A stretch of DNA of 54,384 nucleotides, from assembly GCA_027003075.1 (NCBI GenBank), contig JALWYV010000034.1, forward strand, positions 1 through 54,384. The letters run 5' to 3'. A program made the position numbers and the translations under genes. The notes beneath the pieces are model-generated. The model worked only from the letters and a program-made list of their open reading frames with translations. It ran no database searches and was not told where the DNA came from. This DNA is from Caldifarciminota bacterium (GTDB lineage Bacteria > Hydrothermota > Hydrothermia > LBFQ01). Position 1 is the first letter of the stretch, and each line of letters starts with the position of its first letter. Below, one piece after another: positions 9,609 through 17,021 of the stretch.

Positions 9609-10133
9609 TTAACCCTCCTTTTCTTTCTTTTCCTTTATAGCGTTAAGCGCGTAAACGAGGTTCCTCATAACACCGCTCAGAACCCCCACGATACCGTAGA
9701 GGGGACCGGCCACGGCACCCACCACCTGAGCCCGCAACTCCTGAGCGGACGGCAGTTTAGATAACCTCAGAACCTCGTCCTTACTTAAAAACTGGCCGTG
9801 CATCACGGCCGCCTTGAACTCGCCCTTCTCCACCTCTTTAGAGAAGTCGGCGAATATCTTGACAGGCTCCACCTCGTCCCCGAAGGACACGATTATGGCC
9901 GTGGGACCAACGAGTACGTCCACTATCTCCGGAACCTTCTCCTGAAGGGCGAGTTTCATCAGGTTGTTCTTTACGACCTTGACAACGTAGCCCTTCTCCT
10001 TGAGCTGCTTGCGAAGGTCGTTCATCTCCGCCACGGTGAGACCCTTAAAGTCAAACAGGGCTATCATGGTAGCCTCCTCGCCCCACTGGCGGAGTTGTTC
10101 TAACATTCTGGTCTTCCACTCTCTCGTCTTCAT
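9609..10133 (-). CDS. rplJ: 50S ribosomal protein L10
   Basis: Base of the ribosomal stalk; binds 23S rRNA and carries L7/L12 dimers on its C-terminal helix. 174 residues, normal length. Recognisable motifs are the [14 protein letters not shown] segment and [10 protein letters not shown] near the N-terminus, and [23 protein letters not shown] in the middle. It starts on an ATGA overlap with the rplA stop, so translation is coupled. Because of this there is no separate leader where the L10 autoregulatory structure is found in E. coli; any feedback on rplJL would have to act elsewhere. Confidence 0.97.
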   Translation of the reverse strand: MKTREWKTRMLEQLRQWGEEATMIALFDFKGLTVAEMNDLRKQLKEKGYVVKVVKNNLMKLALQEKVPEIVDVLVGPTAIIVSFGDEVEPVKIFADFSKEVEKGEFKAAVMHGQFLSKDEVLRLSKLPSAQELRAQVVGAVAGPLYGIVGVLSGVMRNLVYALNAIKEKKEKEG

Positions 10134-10855
10134 ACCTTAACCCCCCTGCTTCTGAGAGCGTTTATAACGTCGTTCAGATCCACCTTGACGGAAGGGCCCA
10201 TGGTGGTGGTGAGGTATACGGACTTGAATATGTTGCCCTTGACACCCTGAGGACGGTTACGGGCTATCTCCTCAAGGACCGTCATGGCGTTCTCGTAGAG
10301 TTGCTCCGGAGTGAAGTTGGTCTTTCCGATTATCACGTGAACGTTTCCAGTCTTGTCGTTCCTTATCTCAACGCGACCTTTCTTGAGCTCGCTGACCACA
10401 TCCTTAACGTTCTGGGTGACGGTCCCGGTCTTGGGGCTGGGCATGAGGCCACGGGGACCCAGGATCCTACCGAGCTTACCCACCTCCCGCATGGCCTCCG
10501 GCGTGGCCACCACGGCGTCAAACTCAAGCCAGCCCTGCTTTATCCTGTCTATGTACTCCTTGAAGCCCACGTAGTCGGCACCCGCCTCCTTCGCCTCCTT
10601 CTCCTTCTCCGGGTCGCTGGTCAGTACCAGAACCCGAACCTTCTTGCCCGTACCGTGGGGGAGGACGACCGGGATACGGATGTTCTGTTCGGGTTTTCTC
10701 GGATCTATGTTCAACTTGGCGTGCAGTTCAACGGACTCAAGGAACTTCGCGCTCTGGAACTTGCGAACCAGATCAACGGCTTCCTTAAGGGTGTACGCCT
10801 TCTGAGGGTCGTACATCTCAAGGAGTTTGCGGTACCTCTTGCCTACCTTGGCCAT
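10130..10855 (-). CDS. rplA: 50S ribosomal protein L1
   Basis: Builds the L1 stalk at the E-site and in many bacteria represses its own operon. 241 residues; the N-terminal GKRYRKLLE, the central VATPEAMREVGKLGRILGPRGLMPSPKTGTV region and the C-terminal YLTTTMGPSVKVD block are all conserved. It begins 1 base after the rplK stop codon and ends in an ATGA overlap with rplJ. The rplK-rplA-rplJ-rplL order is the common bacterial one. Confidence 0.98.
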   Translation of the reverse strand: MAKVGKRYRKLLEMYDPQKAYTLKEAVDLVRKFQSAKFLESVELHAKLNIDPRKPEQNIRIPVVLPHGTGKKVRVLVLTSDPEKEKEAKEAGADYVGFKEYIDRIKQGWLEFDAVVATPEAMREVGKLGRILGPRGLMPSPKTGTVTQNVKDVVSELKKGRVEIRNDKTGNVHVIIGKTNFTPEQLYENAMTVLEEIARNRPQGVKGNIFKSVYLTTTMGPSVKVDLNDVINALRSRGVKV

Positions 10856-10856
10856 A

Positions 10857-11297
10857 CTATCCCTCCACGACCTTTATGCCCATACTCCGGGCTGTACCCT
10901 CTATCATGCGAACGGCAGCGTCTATGTCCGTGGTATTAAGGTCGGGCATCTTCTGCCTGGCGATCTCAACGAGCTGGGAGCGTTTTACGGTGCCGACCAC
11001 CTGCCTTCCGGGTTCGCTGGCACCCTTCTCTACGCCCGCGGCCTTTTTCAGAAGTACGGAGGCCGGTGGCGTTTTGAACTCAAGGTCAAACGTCCTGTCC
11101 TTATAGATGGTGATTACGACGGGTATTATGAGACCCATCTTGTCCCTCGTGGCATCGTTAAACTGTTTGACGAACTGCATCAGGTTGATCCCATGAGGGC
11201 TCAGAGTAGGACCCACGGGTGGCGCGGGCGAGGCCTGCCCCGCGGGCAACTGGAGTTTGACTACCGCCACGACCTCCTTCTTCCTTTTTCTGGCCAT
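10857..11297 (-). CDS. rplK: 50S ribosomal protein L11
   Basis: Part of the GTPase-associated centre of the 50S subunit. 146 residues, normal length is about 141. Typical N-terminal [26 protein letters not shown] (the proline-rich turn that contacts thiostrepton-type drugs) and the C-terminal RNA-binding domain ending in [11 protein letters not shown] good AGGAGG-type site lies upstream in the 13-base gap after nusG. Second cistron after nusG in the conserved order. Confidence 0.98.
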   Translation of the reverse strand: MARKRKKEVVAVVKLQLPAGQASPAPPVGPTLSPHGINLMQFVKQFNDATRDKMGLIIPVVITIYKDRTFDLEFKTPPASVLLKKAAGVEKGASEPGRQVVGTVKRSQLVEIARQKMPDLNTTDIDAAVRMIEGTARSMGIKVVEG

Positions 11298-11310
11298 CTT
11301 CCTAACCTCC

Positions 11311-12231
11311 TTAACTTAGTCTTTCTACCATCTTAAACTTAAAGTCAAGCTCAAGGAACTTCCCGAACTCCTTTATCTTGACCCTCACGATTCCCTTATC
11401 CTCGTCTACGGCAACCACCGTACCCTCGCGTCCTCTGAAGGCTCCGTCTATGATTCTGACCCTGTCTCCCTCCACGAACGGAACCTTCCTCTTGCTCTCC
11501 TGCTCCTGCTGGCGTATCAACTCCTCTATCCTCTTTATCTCCTCTTCGGACATCTTCATGTACGTGGGTTCACCGGTCTCCGGGTCACGGGCGCGGATCG
11601 GACGGGTGCGGGATATGATCTGGGTTATCTTATCTATGACCTTCTGGTCCTCCTCCATCCGGATGAAGATGTAACCCTTGTATATGGGTTTCTCAACTAT
11701 CCGCATATCCTCTATCGTCTCGTACTGGCCGGGGGCGGGTTTTATAACGCTACGAGCAGTCTGGAACCTTATCTTCCAGGTTTCAAACTTCTTCTCAAGG
11801 TTGGGGAGTTCCCTCTCGTTGATACCGAATATAACGGGCTTTAAACCCTGCTCTTTCAGAAGACGGAAGAGCTCCTCAAGACGGTAACGATCCACCTTTT
11901 GAAATCGGTACACGCCCCTCTTTACCTCCTCGTACGGGTAAGGAAGTTCCTTTGAGGGCTTCCCCTTAAAGCCAAGGGGGTAGGGCTGGACGAATTTGAT
12001 GAAGTCTACGGGGAGGTTATCACCCCACTCTTCAAGGATCACATCCACAAGGCGGGGTTTCCGCTTGCGCTTTATAAACCGGGTGGTCCGTATTGTGGGG
12101 ACGAATACGCTCTCAACCTTATCCTCAAGTCCCAGATCTTTAACGAGTTTTTCTATACGCTTTTTAGTCCTTAACTCCTGACCTGAGACCGTCCAGAATA
12201 CGAGCCAGTTCTTTTCCTTTACTCCGGGCAT
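11311..12231 (-). CDS. nusG: Transcription elongation/termination factor NusG with large insertion
   Basis: Binds the RNA polymerase clamp through its NGN domain and Rho or ribosomal protein S10 through its KOW domain. At 306 residues it is far longer than the usual 180 or so. The first NGN strand and helix are residues 9-45 ([12 protein letters not shown], then VESVFVP). The last NGN strand ([12 protein letters not shown]) resumes only near 181. The intervening stretch of roughly 130 residues is rich in Lys, Arg and Glu. A KOW domain follows at about 252-304 ([20 protein letters not shown]). Thermotoga NusG also has an extra domain inside NGN; whether this insert is related cannot be decided here. 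It follows secE by 9 bases. Confidence 0.96.
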   Translation of the reverse strand: MPGVKEKNWLVFWTVSGQELRTKKRIEKLVKDLGLEDKVESVFVPTIRTTRFIKRKRKPRLVDVILEEWGDNLPVDFIKFVQPYPLGFKGKPSKELPYPYEEVKRGVYRFQKVDRYRLEELFRLLKEQGLKPVIFGINERELPNLEKKFETWKIRFQTARSVIKPAPGQYETIEDMRIVEKPIYKGYIFIRMEEDQKVIDKITQIISRTRPIRARDPETGEPTYMKMSEEEIKRIEELIRQQEQESKRKVPFVEGDRVRIIDGAFRGREGTVVAVDEDKGIVRVKIKEFGKFLELDFKFKMVERLS

Positions 12232-12240
12232 GCTACCTCC

Positions 12241-12477
12241 TTATCCGCCGAGAACCGCAAGTATGATACGCGATATTATCATGTCGGAGACCCAGATAAA
12301 CAGGGTGGTGAAGGCAGATATGGCTATTACACCGAGCGTTCCGGCTACGAGGCTGTTCCAGTCGGGCCAGGTAAGCCTTCCCAGCTCCTCCTTCACCCCC
12401 TCCATGAACTCAGGGAGGTTGACGAGCATGTCCCAGAACTTACCGAGCGTTTCCTTGAGGGAGCTCACTACGTTCAT
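12241..12477 (-). CDS. secE: Protein translocase subunit SecE
   Basis: Small essential subunit of the SecYEG channel in the inner membrane. 78 residues, typical of short bacterial SecE with one transmembrane helix (LVAGTLGVIAISAFTTLFIWV). The preceding amphipathic helix carries the family pattern VKEELGRLTWPDWNS. Its ATG overlaps the rpmG stop (ATGA). It lies upstream of nusG as in most bacteria. Confidence 0.95.
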   Translation of the reverse strand: MNVVSSLKETLGKFWDMLVNLPEFMEGVKEELGRLTWPDWNSLVAGTLGVIAISAFTTLFIWVSDMIISRIILAVLGG

Positions 12478-12641
12478 ATCTTTGCCTCCTTATGGAGGGT
12501 GTGCTTCCTGCACCACTTGCAGTACTTACGGAGCTCCATCTTCTTACGGTTTGTCCTCTGCTTACTTATGGCATAATTAAAACGTCCACACACGGTACAC
12601 TTCAACCCCACCGTATGCCTTCCCTGTGTTTTTTTGGCCAT
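12474..12641 (-). CDS. rpmG: 50S ribosomal protein L33
   Basis: Ribosomal protein near the E-site. 55 residues counted from the ATG at 12641, which gives the family's normal MAKK start and length. It is the zinc-binding form, with CTVC and CKWC pairs. A longer reading from 12671 would run through the tRNA-Trp acceptor arm and is rejected. The start codon lies 3 bases after the mature 3' end of tRNA-Trp, so there is no room for a Shine-Dalgarno outside the tRNA. Cleavage of the tRNA would leave an essentially leaderless mRNA. The stop overlaps secE. Confidence 0.95.
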   Translation of the reverse strand: MAKKTQGRHTVGLKCTVCGRFNYAISKQRTNRKKMELRKYCKWCRKHTLHKEAKI

Positions 12642-12644
12642 AAA

Positions 12645-12718
12645 CAGGGCCGGAGGGACTCGAACCCCCAACCTGCGGATTTGGAATCCGCCGCTCTGCC
12701 AAATTGAGCTACGGCCCT
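12645..12718 (-). tRNA. trnW: tRNA-Trp (CCA anticodon)
   Basis: 74 bases with a 7-bp acceptor stem (AGGGCCG with CGGCCCT), a D-arm, the anticodon stem GCGGA/TCCGC around loop TTCCAAA giving CCA, and a T-arm with GTTCGAGTC. The 3' CCA is not encoded. It is the first element of the rpmG-rpoC operon; its promoter lies about 45 bases upstream. Confidence 0.97.
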
Positions 12719-12761
12719 ACGCTAAAAACCTTCTTCCTCTTGTGGTATTCAGGCGGAAGGT

Positions 12762-12767
12762 ATTATA
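12762..12767 (-). promoter_or_regulatory. -10 box of the tRNA-Trp/ribosomal/rpoBC operon
   Basis: A perfect TATAAT on the minus strand, 43 bases upstream of tRNA-Trp. It is divergent from the promoter at 12833. No clear TTGACA-like -35 was seen. Confidence 0.7.
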
Positions 12768-12810
12768 CAGTTGAACGCACCGGTTGTGGGCACATGTTTC
12801 TGACCCACTG

Positions 12811-12827
12811 GCAGAGTTGTACTCTGC
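12811..12827. promoter_or_regulatory. Perfect inverted repeat between divergent promoters
   Basis: GCAGAGT-tgt-ACTCTGC is a perfect 7-bp palindrome whose right end lies 5 bases before the TAGAAT box of the plus-strand gene, where a -35 contact would be. It could be an operator or a hairpin; no regulator was identified. Confidence 0.4.
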
Positions 12828-12832
12828 AGCCT

Positions 12833-12838
12833 TAGAAT
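12833..12838 (+). promoter_or_regulatory. -10 box for the TPR membrane protein gene
   Basis: TAGAAT ending 7 bases before the GTG start at 12846. This geometry predicts a leaderless transcript. Confidence 0.65.
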
Positions 12839-12845
12839 ACGAGCG

Positions 12846-13658
12846 GTGAAACGTGCCGTATTGATTGTTTTATTGGTAATTGTTGGAGCCGCCATAGGCG
12901 GAGGCGTGGGAGTAGGTGTGGCGATATATTTCCTTCAGAACCGTAATGTGCAGCAGGCATCCGTGCAGGTTGAAACTTCCGATACCACGACTTCCGCCAC
13001 TCCGGAGGCTTCCAGAATAGTGGAAGGGTTACTTCCGGGGGACAGCGTCAGGAAGGTTGAAGGACAGAAAGGTAGAAATGTTGATGAAACGAAAATAGAA
13101 ACGGGAGAGGGAAGCACTCAGGACACATCCGGAGTTGCTCAGGTAACTCTTCCGGAAGAGGACACTGCGGACGTTGCGGCCGGAACCGTTGACATATCCC
13201 GGAAGGACACTTCGGAAAAACTCAAGCCCACCCTTACACCTAAAACGTCGCCCGATATAGGCTCAGGGGTGAGCGTTCCAACCATAGACCTGAGCAGTAC
13301 CATAGACCTGTCCACACCGAGTACCGGGCGTAAGAAGAGTACGCCGAGCATTCCGACGGTGCAACCGGATATAAAGAAGTCAACCCCCACGTTTACCATA
13401 AGTACCCTTTCGGAAAGTGAGATAAAGAAGGTGTACTATCAAGAAGGTAATCTGGCAAAGGCGGAGAGGATGCTCCGCAAGGAGTTGAAACGTAATCCGA
13501 AGAGTTCACTTGCGAAGAAGTACCTGCGCCTTATAAAACTGGAGCGTCAGGCCCTCGCCCTTGAGGCACAGGGAGACAGCGAGGGAGCAAAGCGGATATG
13601 GCAGCAGATCCTCAGGATAGCCCCGGACCATCCGAGGGCCAGGAAACGGATTCGGTAG
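12846..13658 (+). CDS. Membrane-anchored protein with C-terminal TPR-like helices
   Basis: 270 residues, function not recognised. A single hydrophobic segment at about residues 4-29 (AVLIVLLVIVGAAIGGGVG) would anchor it in the inner membrane, with the bulk most likely in the periplasm. Residues 40-180 are rich in Ser, Thr and Pro and look disordered. The last 80 residues form helix pairs with TPR features: YYQEGNLAKAERMLRKEL and LEAQGDSEGAKRIWQQIL, followed by APDHPRARKRIR. The GTG start is chosen because the TAGAAT box lies 7 bases upstream. Its 3' end overlaps the convergent rsmE by 47 bases. A scaffold or envelope role is a guess from the TPR. Confidence 0.8.
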   Translation: MKRAVLIVLLVIVGAAIGGGVGVGVAIYFLQNRNVQQASVQVETSDTTTSATPEASRIVEGLLPGDSVRKVEGQKGRNVDETKIETGEGSTQDTSGVAQVTLPEEDTADVAAGTVDISRKDTSEKLKPTLTPKTSPDIGSGVSVPTIDLSSTIDLSTPSTGRKKSTPSIPTVQPDIKKSTPTFTISTLSESEIKKVYYQEGNLAKAERMLRKELKRNPKSSLAKKYLRLIKLERQALALEAQGDSEGAKRIWQQILRIAPDHPRARKRIR

Positions 13659-14349
13659 CCCACGCTCTCTGGAGTAAACAGGCGGCCGACAGTACCGCCG
13701 CGGTCTCTACCCGGAGTATTATCCTTCCAAGTGAAAAACCGAGAAAACCGGCACGCCGTATCTTCTCCTTCTCCTTCGGGGTGAAGTCTCCCTCGGGACC
13801 TATCAGGACGATATTCCTCCTCTCAGGTCGTACGTTCACTATGGGAGTGGTACTCCCTATTATTCCAGCGAACTTGCCTTCGTAGTCAGAAAATCTGTCC
13901 AACACCTCTTCAAGACCCATAGGAGGGAGAACCTCCGGTACGTCCGTCCTCCGGGACTGTTTTACGGCAGATAGTACTATCCTCTCCCACCTCTCCTTCT
14001 TCTCCTTCGGCCTGCGTACCGTCCTCTCGCATATCGTCGGCACTATCCGCTTAACTCCTATCTCCACGAGACGGGATATGAGGTCGTCAAGCCTTTGCCC
14101 CTTCGGAGGGGATACCGCCACCACAACCTCAACCGGAGGGAGGAGAGGAGGAACTTCCCGTAGAATCTCAACGACAGCCACCTGATCGCGGGTGTTTACG
14201 CTCGCTATACGGCCCACGTACTCCCTCTCACCGTCAAAGACACCCACGACGTCCCCGACTCTGTGGTGCAACACCCTGTAAAGGTGATGGAACTCCTCAC
14301 CGGATATACGGGCAACCTTCCCCTCTACTCTCGCAAAGAACCTGTCCAT
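13612..14349 (-). CDS. rsmE: 16S rRNA (uracil-1498-N3)-methyltransferase RsmE
   Basis: SPOUT-class methyltransferase that modifies U1498 at the decoding centre of 16S rRNA. 245 residues, normal length. It shows the N-terminal PUA-like domain (HHLYRVLHHRVGDVVGVFDG) and the SPOUT knot: LVEIGVKRIVP, then ERW, then AVKQSRR, with LIGPEGDFTPKE and LGRIILRVETAA forming the SAM-binding knot. A TAGAAT box lies 10 bases before the ATG. The last 47 bases overlap the end of the convergent TPR gene in another frame, so the C-terminal tail after VETAAVLSAACLLQRA is constrained by both genes. Confidence 0.95.
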   Translation of the reverse strand: MDRFFARVEGKVARISGEEFHHLYRVLHHRVGDVVGVFDGEREYVGRIASVNTRDQVAVVEILREVPPLLPPVEVVVAVSPPKGQRLDDLISRLVEIGVKRIVPTICERTVRRPKEKKERWERIVLSAVKQSRRTDVPEVLPPMGLEEVLDRFSDYEGKFAGIIGSTTPIVNVRPERRNIVLIGPEGDFTPKEKEKIRRAGFLGFSLGRIILRVETAAVLSAACLLQRAWATESVSWPSDGPGLS

Positions 14350-14359
14350 GGGCGAAGGT

Positions 14360-14365
14360 ATTCTA
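14360..14365 (-). promoter_or_regulatory. -10 box for rsmE
   Basis: TAGAAT on the minus strand, 10 bases before the rsmE ATG; no Shine-Dalgarno. Confidence 0.55.
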
Positions 14366-14391
14366 CGGAAGGCAACACCTCGCTACACCCT

Positions 14392-14397
14392 TAAATT
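14392..14397 (+). promoter_or_regulatory. -10 box for folK
   Basis: TAAATT (in CCTTAAATTACC) ends 9 bases before the folK ATG. Divergent from rsmE with only 26 bases between the two boxes. Confidence 0.5.
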
Positions 14398-14406
14398 ACC
14401 GGGGAC

Positions 14407-14892
14407 ATGCCTCTGGTGTACGTGGGTGTCGGATCCAACGAGGGGAACAGGCTACAAAACCTCCTCGCGGGCATCTCCCTGATAGGAAGGAGGTACCCAA
14501 TACTCGCCGTGTCTTCCATCTACCTGACGGAGGCTCAGGGTTTCGTGGGCAGGGACTTTCTGAACGCCGTTCTCCTTATAAGGTCCAACGATAACCCTTT
14601 CTCCCTCCTTCGCTTTTTCAAAGATATTGAGGGAGTACTGGGCAGGAGAGGAACCGGATACGGCCCACGCCCCTTTGATGCCGACATCCTCCTGTACGAG
14701 GGACTTACCCTGCGCTCTCCTGACCTGACCGTTCCCCACCCCCGTATGTGGGAGAGGGACTTCGTCCTGCTTCCACTGAAGGAGCTGTTCTCCCTCGGCT
14801 TCCCAACTCTCTCCTACACCGTCAGGCCGGTGGGAAGGGGAAGGGTGATAAAAGTTATTGACAGGCGGGCCCTACGCGTGGAGAGGCTTTAA
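14407..14892 (+). CDS. folK: 6-hydroxymethyl-7,8-dihydropterin pyrophosphokinase
   Basis: Transfers pyrophosphate from ATP to 6-hydroxymethyl-dihydropterin in folate synthesis. 161 residues, normal length. It shows GVGSNEGNRLQNL at the N-terminus, the substrate loop around FLNAVLLI, and the Mg-binding PFDADILLYEG followed by VPHPRMWERDFVLLPL. No other folate gene lies nearby. Its TAA stop shares bases with the TAA of the convergent Memo gene (TTAA). Confidence 0.95.
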   Translation: MPLVYVGVGSNEGNRLQNLLAGISLIGRRYPILAVSSIYLTEAQGFVGRDFLNAVLLIRSNDNPFSLLRFFKDIEGVLGRRGTGYGPRPFDADILLYEGLTLRSPDLTVPHPRMWERDFVLLPLKELFSLGFPTLSYTVRPVGRGRVIKVIDRRALRVERL

Positions 14893-15677
14893 ACCCTATC
14901 GTACCGAAGGGCAGCGTACCCGACCACAGAGTGCGGATCCCCGGCGGTATCCGCGCTCGTTCCGTATGCCAGAAGCGTGGGTTTCCATCCGAGTTCCCTT
15001 GCTATGGCCGCGAGTGTAGCCCAGGCGTACCTCCCACACGCCTCCCGCTCAAGGAGGGCTTCGGCGTCGTTCTCAAGGGCTATGGCGAGGGTCTCCCTGT
15101 CCATGGCACGGGCGACGTGGTCGGGATAGTAGTGGGACAGGTCGGTGGATACGACCATCACGTCCCCTTCGCGGAGGATGCCAAGGATCTTCCGGGCGAC
15201 GGAAAGGGGATTGACTATACCGAAGGCGAGGGGAACGAGCCTGAAATCACCGAGGACCACCTGAAGGAAGGGAAGTTCCACCTCAAGGGAATGTTCCGGG
15301 ATGAGGGGATCTGCTATATCGGTAAAGGGATGTCCCAGAGAAAGAACCTCCCCCACCCTGTCAACGGCCACGGGAACGGTGCCGAGGGGTGTCTCCCACG
15401 CCGTAAAGGGGCCGGTTGTAACGCCGTTGAAGGCGACGAAGTGGGCGGGTCCGAGGAGAAAGACGGTGGGGTTCGTGCCGGATAGAGGCAGAAGGGTCTT
15501 GAAGGCGTAGGCCGCAAACGGGCCGGAGTATATGTAGCCAGCGTGGGGGGCGACGACAGCCTCCGGGGCCACCTCGTGGAGTACGTCGGCGGCCTCAAGC
15601 ATCCTCACCACGGCATCCCTGAGGGTGTCGGGGTCGGCCGGGTAAAAGGTTCCGGCGACTGCCGGTTTCCTTATCAT
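14889..15677 (-). CDS. amrB: Memo-family protein (AmmeMemoRadiSam protein B)
   Basis: Member of the Memo/LigB-like dioxygenase fold family; biochemical role in bacteria unsettled. It opens with MIRKPAVAGTFYPADPDTLRDAV and has the conserved histidines in VVAPHAGYIYSGP, GPAHFV and STDLSHYYPD. I chose the ATG at 15677 because its ATGA overlaps the stop of the radical SAM gene upstream; the ATG at 15683 would add two residues. 262 residues. It sits directly downstream of the radical SAM partner, as in many genomes where Memo, AMMECR1 and radical SAM genes cluster. No AMMECR1 domain is present here. Confidence 0.93.
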   Translation of the reverse strand: MIRKPAVAGTFYPADPDTLRDAVVRMLEAADVLHEVAPEAVVAPHAGYIYSGPFAAYAFKTLLPLSGTNPTVFLLGPAHFVAFNGVTTGPFTAWETPLGTVPVAVDRVGEVLSLGHPFTDIADPLIPEHSLEVELPFLQVVLGDFRLVPLAFGIVNPLSVARKILGILREGDVMVVSTDLSHYYPDHVARAMDRETLAIALENDAEALLEREACGRYAWATLAAIARELGWKPTLLAYGTSADTAGDPHSVVGYAALRYDRV

Positions 15678-16732
15678 TTCCATACTCCGGGTATCTTTTC
15701 CCCACAGTTATGGCAAACTCCCCTCTCCTCCCACATCTCCGTCACCCGATAACCGTCGCGACGGATGAGCATGGTACCGCACTTCGGGCAGTAGGTACTG
15801 GACCTCTCCGGGTCGTAGACGTTCCCGACGTAGACGAACTTTAGGCCCTCCTCCTTCCCTATCTCGTACGCCTTAATGAGGGTGCTGTGGGGGGTGGGAC
15901 GTATGTGGAGCATCTTGTAATCCGGATGGGCGGCCGTGACGTGCCACGGTATGTTAGGGTTGACGGAGGCGAGAAAGCGGGCGATTCCCCTCAGTTCCTC
16001 CTCGCTGTCGTTATAGCCGTCTATCACGAGGGTGGTTACCTCAAGCCATATCTTCGGCCATACCTCTCCTCCGAGGTACTCTATGTTCTCAAGGACGGGC
16101 TTGAGTCTGGCCCCCGTTATCTCCCTGTAGAACTTCTCGGTGAAGCCCTTCAGATCCACGTTTATGGCGTGAAGAAGACCCTCCATGTACTTCCACGCGT
16201 GGTGGGTCTCAAAGCCGGAGGATACGAAGACGTTCCTCATGCCCCTCTCAACGCCGAGGACGGCGATGTCGTGGGCGTACTCTATCCAGACGACCGGCTC
16301 GTTGTAGGTATAAGCCAGCAACCTGACACCGTAGTATTCGGCGGCCTCAACTATCCTTTCCGGCGGAGAATCGTAACCTATGAACCGGTCCGGCTCCCCC
16401 GTCTTTGGATCAACGTAAAAATCCCTGAGCTGGCTTATCTCCCAGTTCTGACAGAACTGACAACGGAAGTTGCACCCCACCGTACCTATGGAGAGGATAC
16501 CCTCCCCGGGCAGGAAGTGGTACAGGGGTTTCTTTTCTACGGGATCTATGTGGATGGCCGCAGCCTTTCCGTAGGTCACCAGATAGAGCTTACCGTCGTA
16601 GTTCCTCCTCACACCACACTTCCCCGACTCCCCCGGCTTTATGGCGCACCAGTGGTGGCAGGCCGTACACTGTACCACACCGTTCCTCAGAGGTCTGTAG
16701 AGGTCGCACTCCCTTAAAGCGGAAGATACCAT
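15674..16732 (-). CDS. amrS: AmmeMemoRadiSam system radical SAM enzyme
   Basis: Radical SAM protein of the group that accompanies Memo; related to glycyl-radical-enzyme activases but its substrate is not established. 352 residues. The 4Fe-4S SAM motif is C87-x3-C91-x2-C94 (CNFRCQFC). An N-terminal CTACHHWC pattern and C-terminal CPKC and CHNC pairs look like extra metal sites. It overlaps the following Memo gene by 4 bases, so both are coupled. A TAAAAT box ends 10 bases before the ATG, and no Shine-Dalgarno was seen. Confidence 0.95.
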   Translation of the reverse strand: MVSSALRECDLYRPLRNGVVQCTACHHWCAIKPGESGKCGVRRNYDGKLYLVTYGKAAAIHIDPVEKKPLYHFLPGEGILSIGTVGCNFRCQFCQNWEISQLRDFYVDPKTGEPDRFIGYDSPPERIVEAAEYYGVRLLAYTYNEPVVWIEYAHDIAVLGVERGMRNVFVSSGFETHHAWKYMEGLLHAINVDLKGFTEKFYREITGARLKPVLENIEYLGGEVWPKIWLEVTTLVIDGYNDSEEELRGIARFLASVNPNIPWHVTAAHPDYKMLHIRPTPHSTLIKAYEIGKEEGLKFVYVGNVYDPERSSTYCPKCGTMLIRRDGYRVTEMWEERGVCHNCGEKIPGVWK

Positions 16733-16742
16733 TTCAGTACGT

Positions 16743-16748
16743 ATTTTA
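16743..16748 (-). promoter_or_regulatory. -10 box for the radical SAM/Memo pair
   Basis: TAAAAT on the minus strand, 10 bases before the ATG at 16732. Confidence 0.5.
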
Positions 16749-16790
16749 AAGCGGATTCGTGGGGTTTATGGAACATTTAAGGAAAAATTT

Positions 16791-16845
16791 GCCCGTATTC
16801 GGGTGCGGGAAATATACGGGCTAAAATGGATATCCGTAAATACGG
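16791..16845. promoter_or_regulatory. Two inverted repeats upstream of purA and amrS
   Basis: GCCCGTAT (16791-16798) pairs with ATACGGGC (16814-16821), a perfect 8-bp stem. A second hairpin, CCGTA-aa-TACGG (16834-16845), follows and is trailed by TTTT. Both share a CGTA/TACG core. They lie in the 290-base AT-rich spacer between divergent amrS and purA and could be operators or an RNA element; the remainder of the spacer shows nothing else. Confidence 0.35.
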
Positions 16846-17006
16846 TTTTAAAATTTTGGAGCGAATTTCGTGCCTCCGGATTGTGGATGGTCGTTTCCTT
16901 CAACGTGTTTTTATAGGAGAGCATCCAACGCCGATTCGCCACTTTTTTTAGGGTATAACACCCCCGCACTTTTAACACTTCACCACGGGATGGAGATTTA
17001 CACCCT

Positions 17007-17012
17007 TAAAAT
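17007..17012 (+). promoter_or_regulatory. -10 box for purA
   Basis: TAAAAT ends 9 bases before the purA ATG; no Shine-Dalgarno is present. Confidence 0.6.
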
Positions 17013-17021
17013 TCCCGTGAA

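Noticed and set aside
12642-12671. Longer L33 reading from 12671
   Set aside because: The extra ten codons fall in the tRNA-Trp acceptor and T-arm; the family starts at MAKK.
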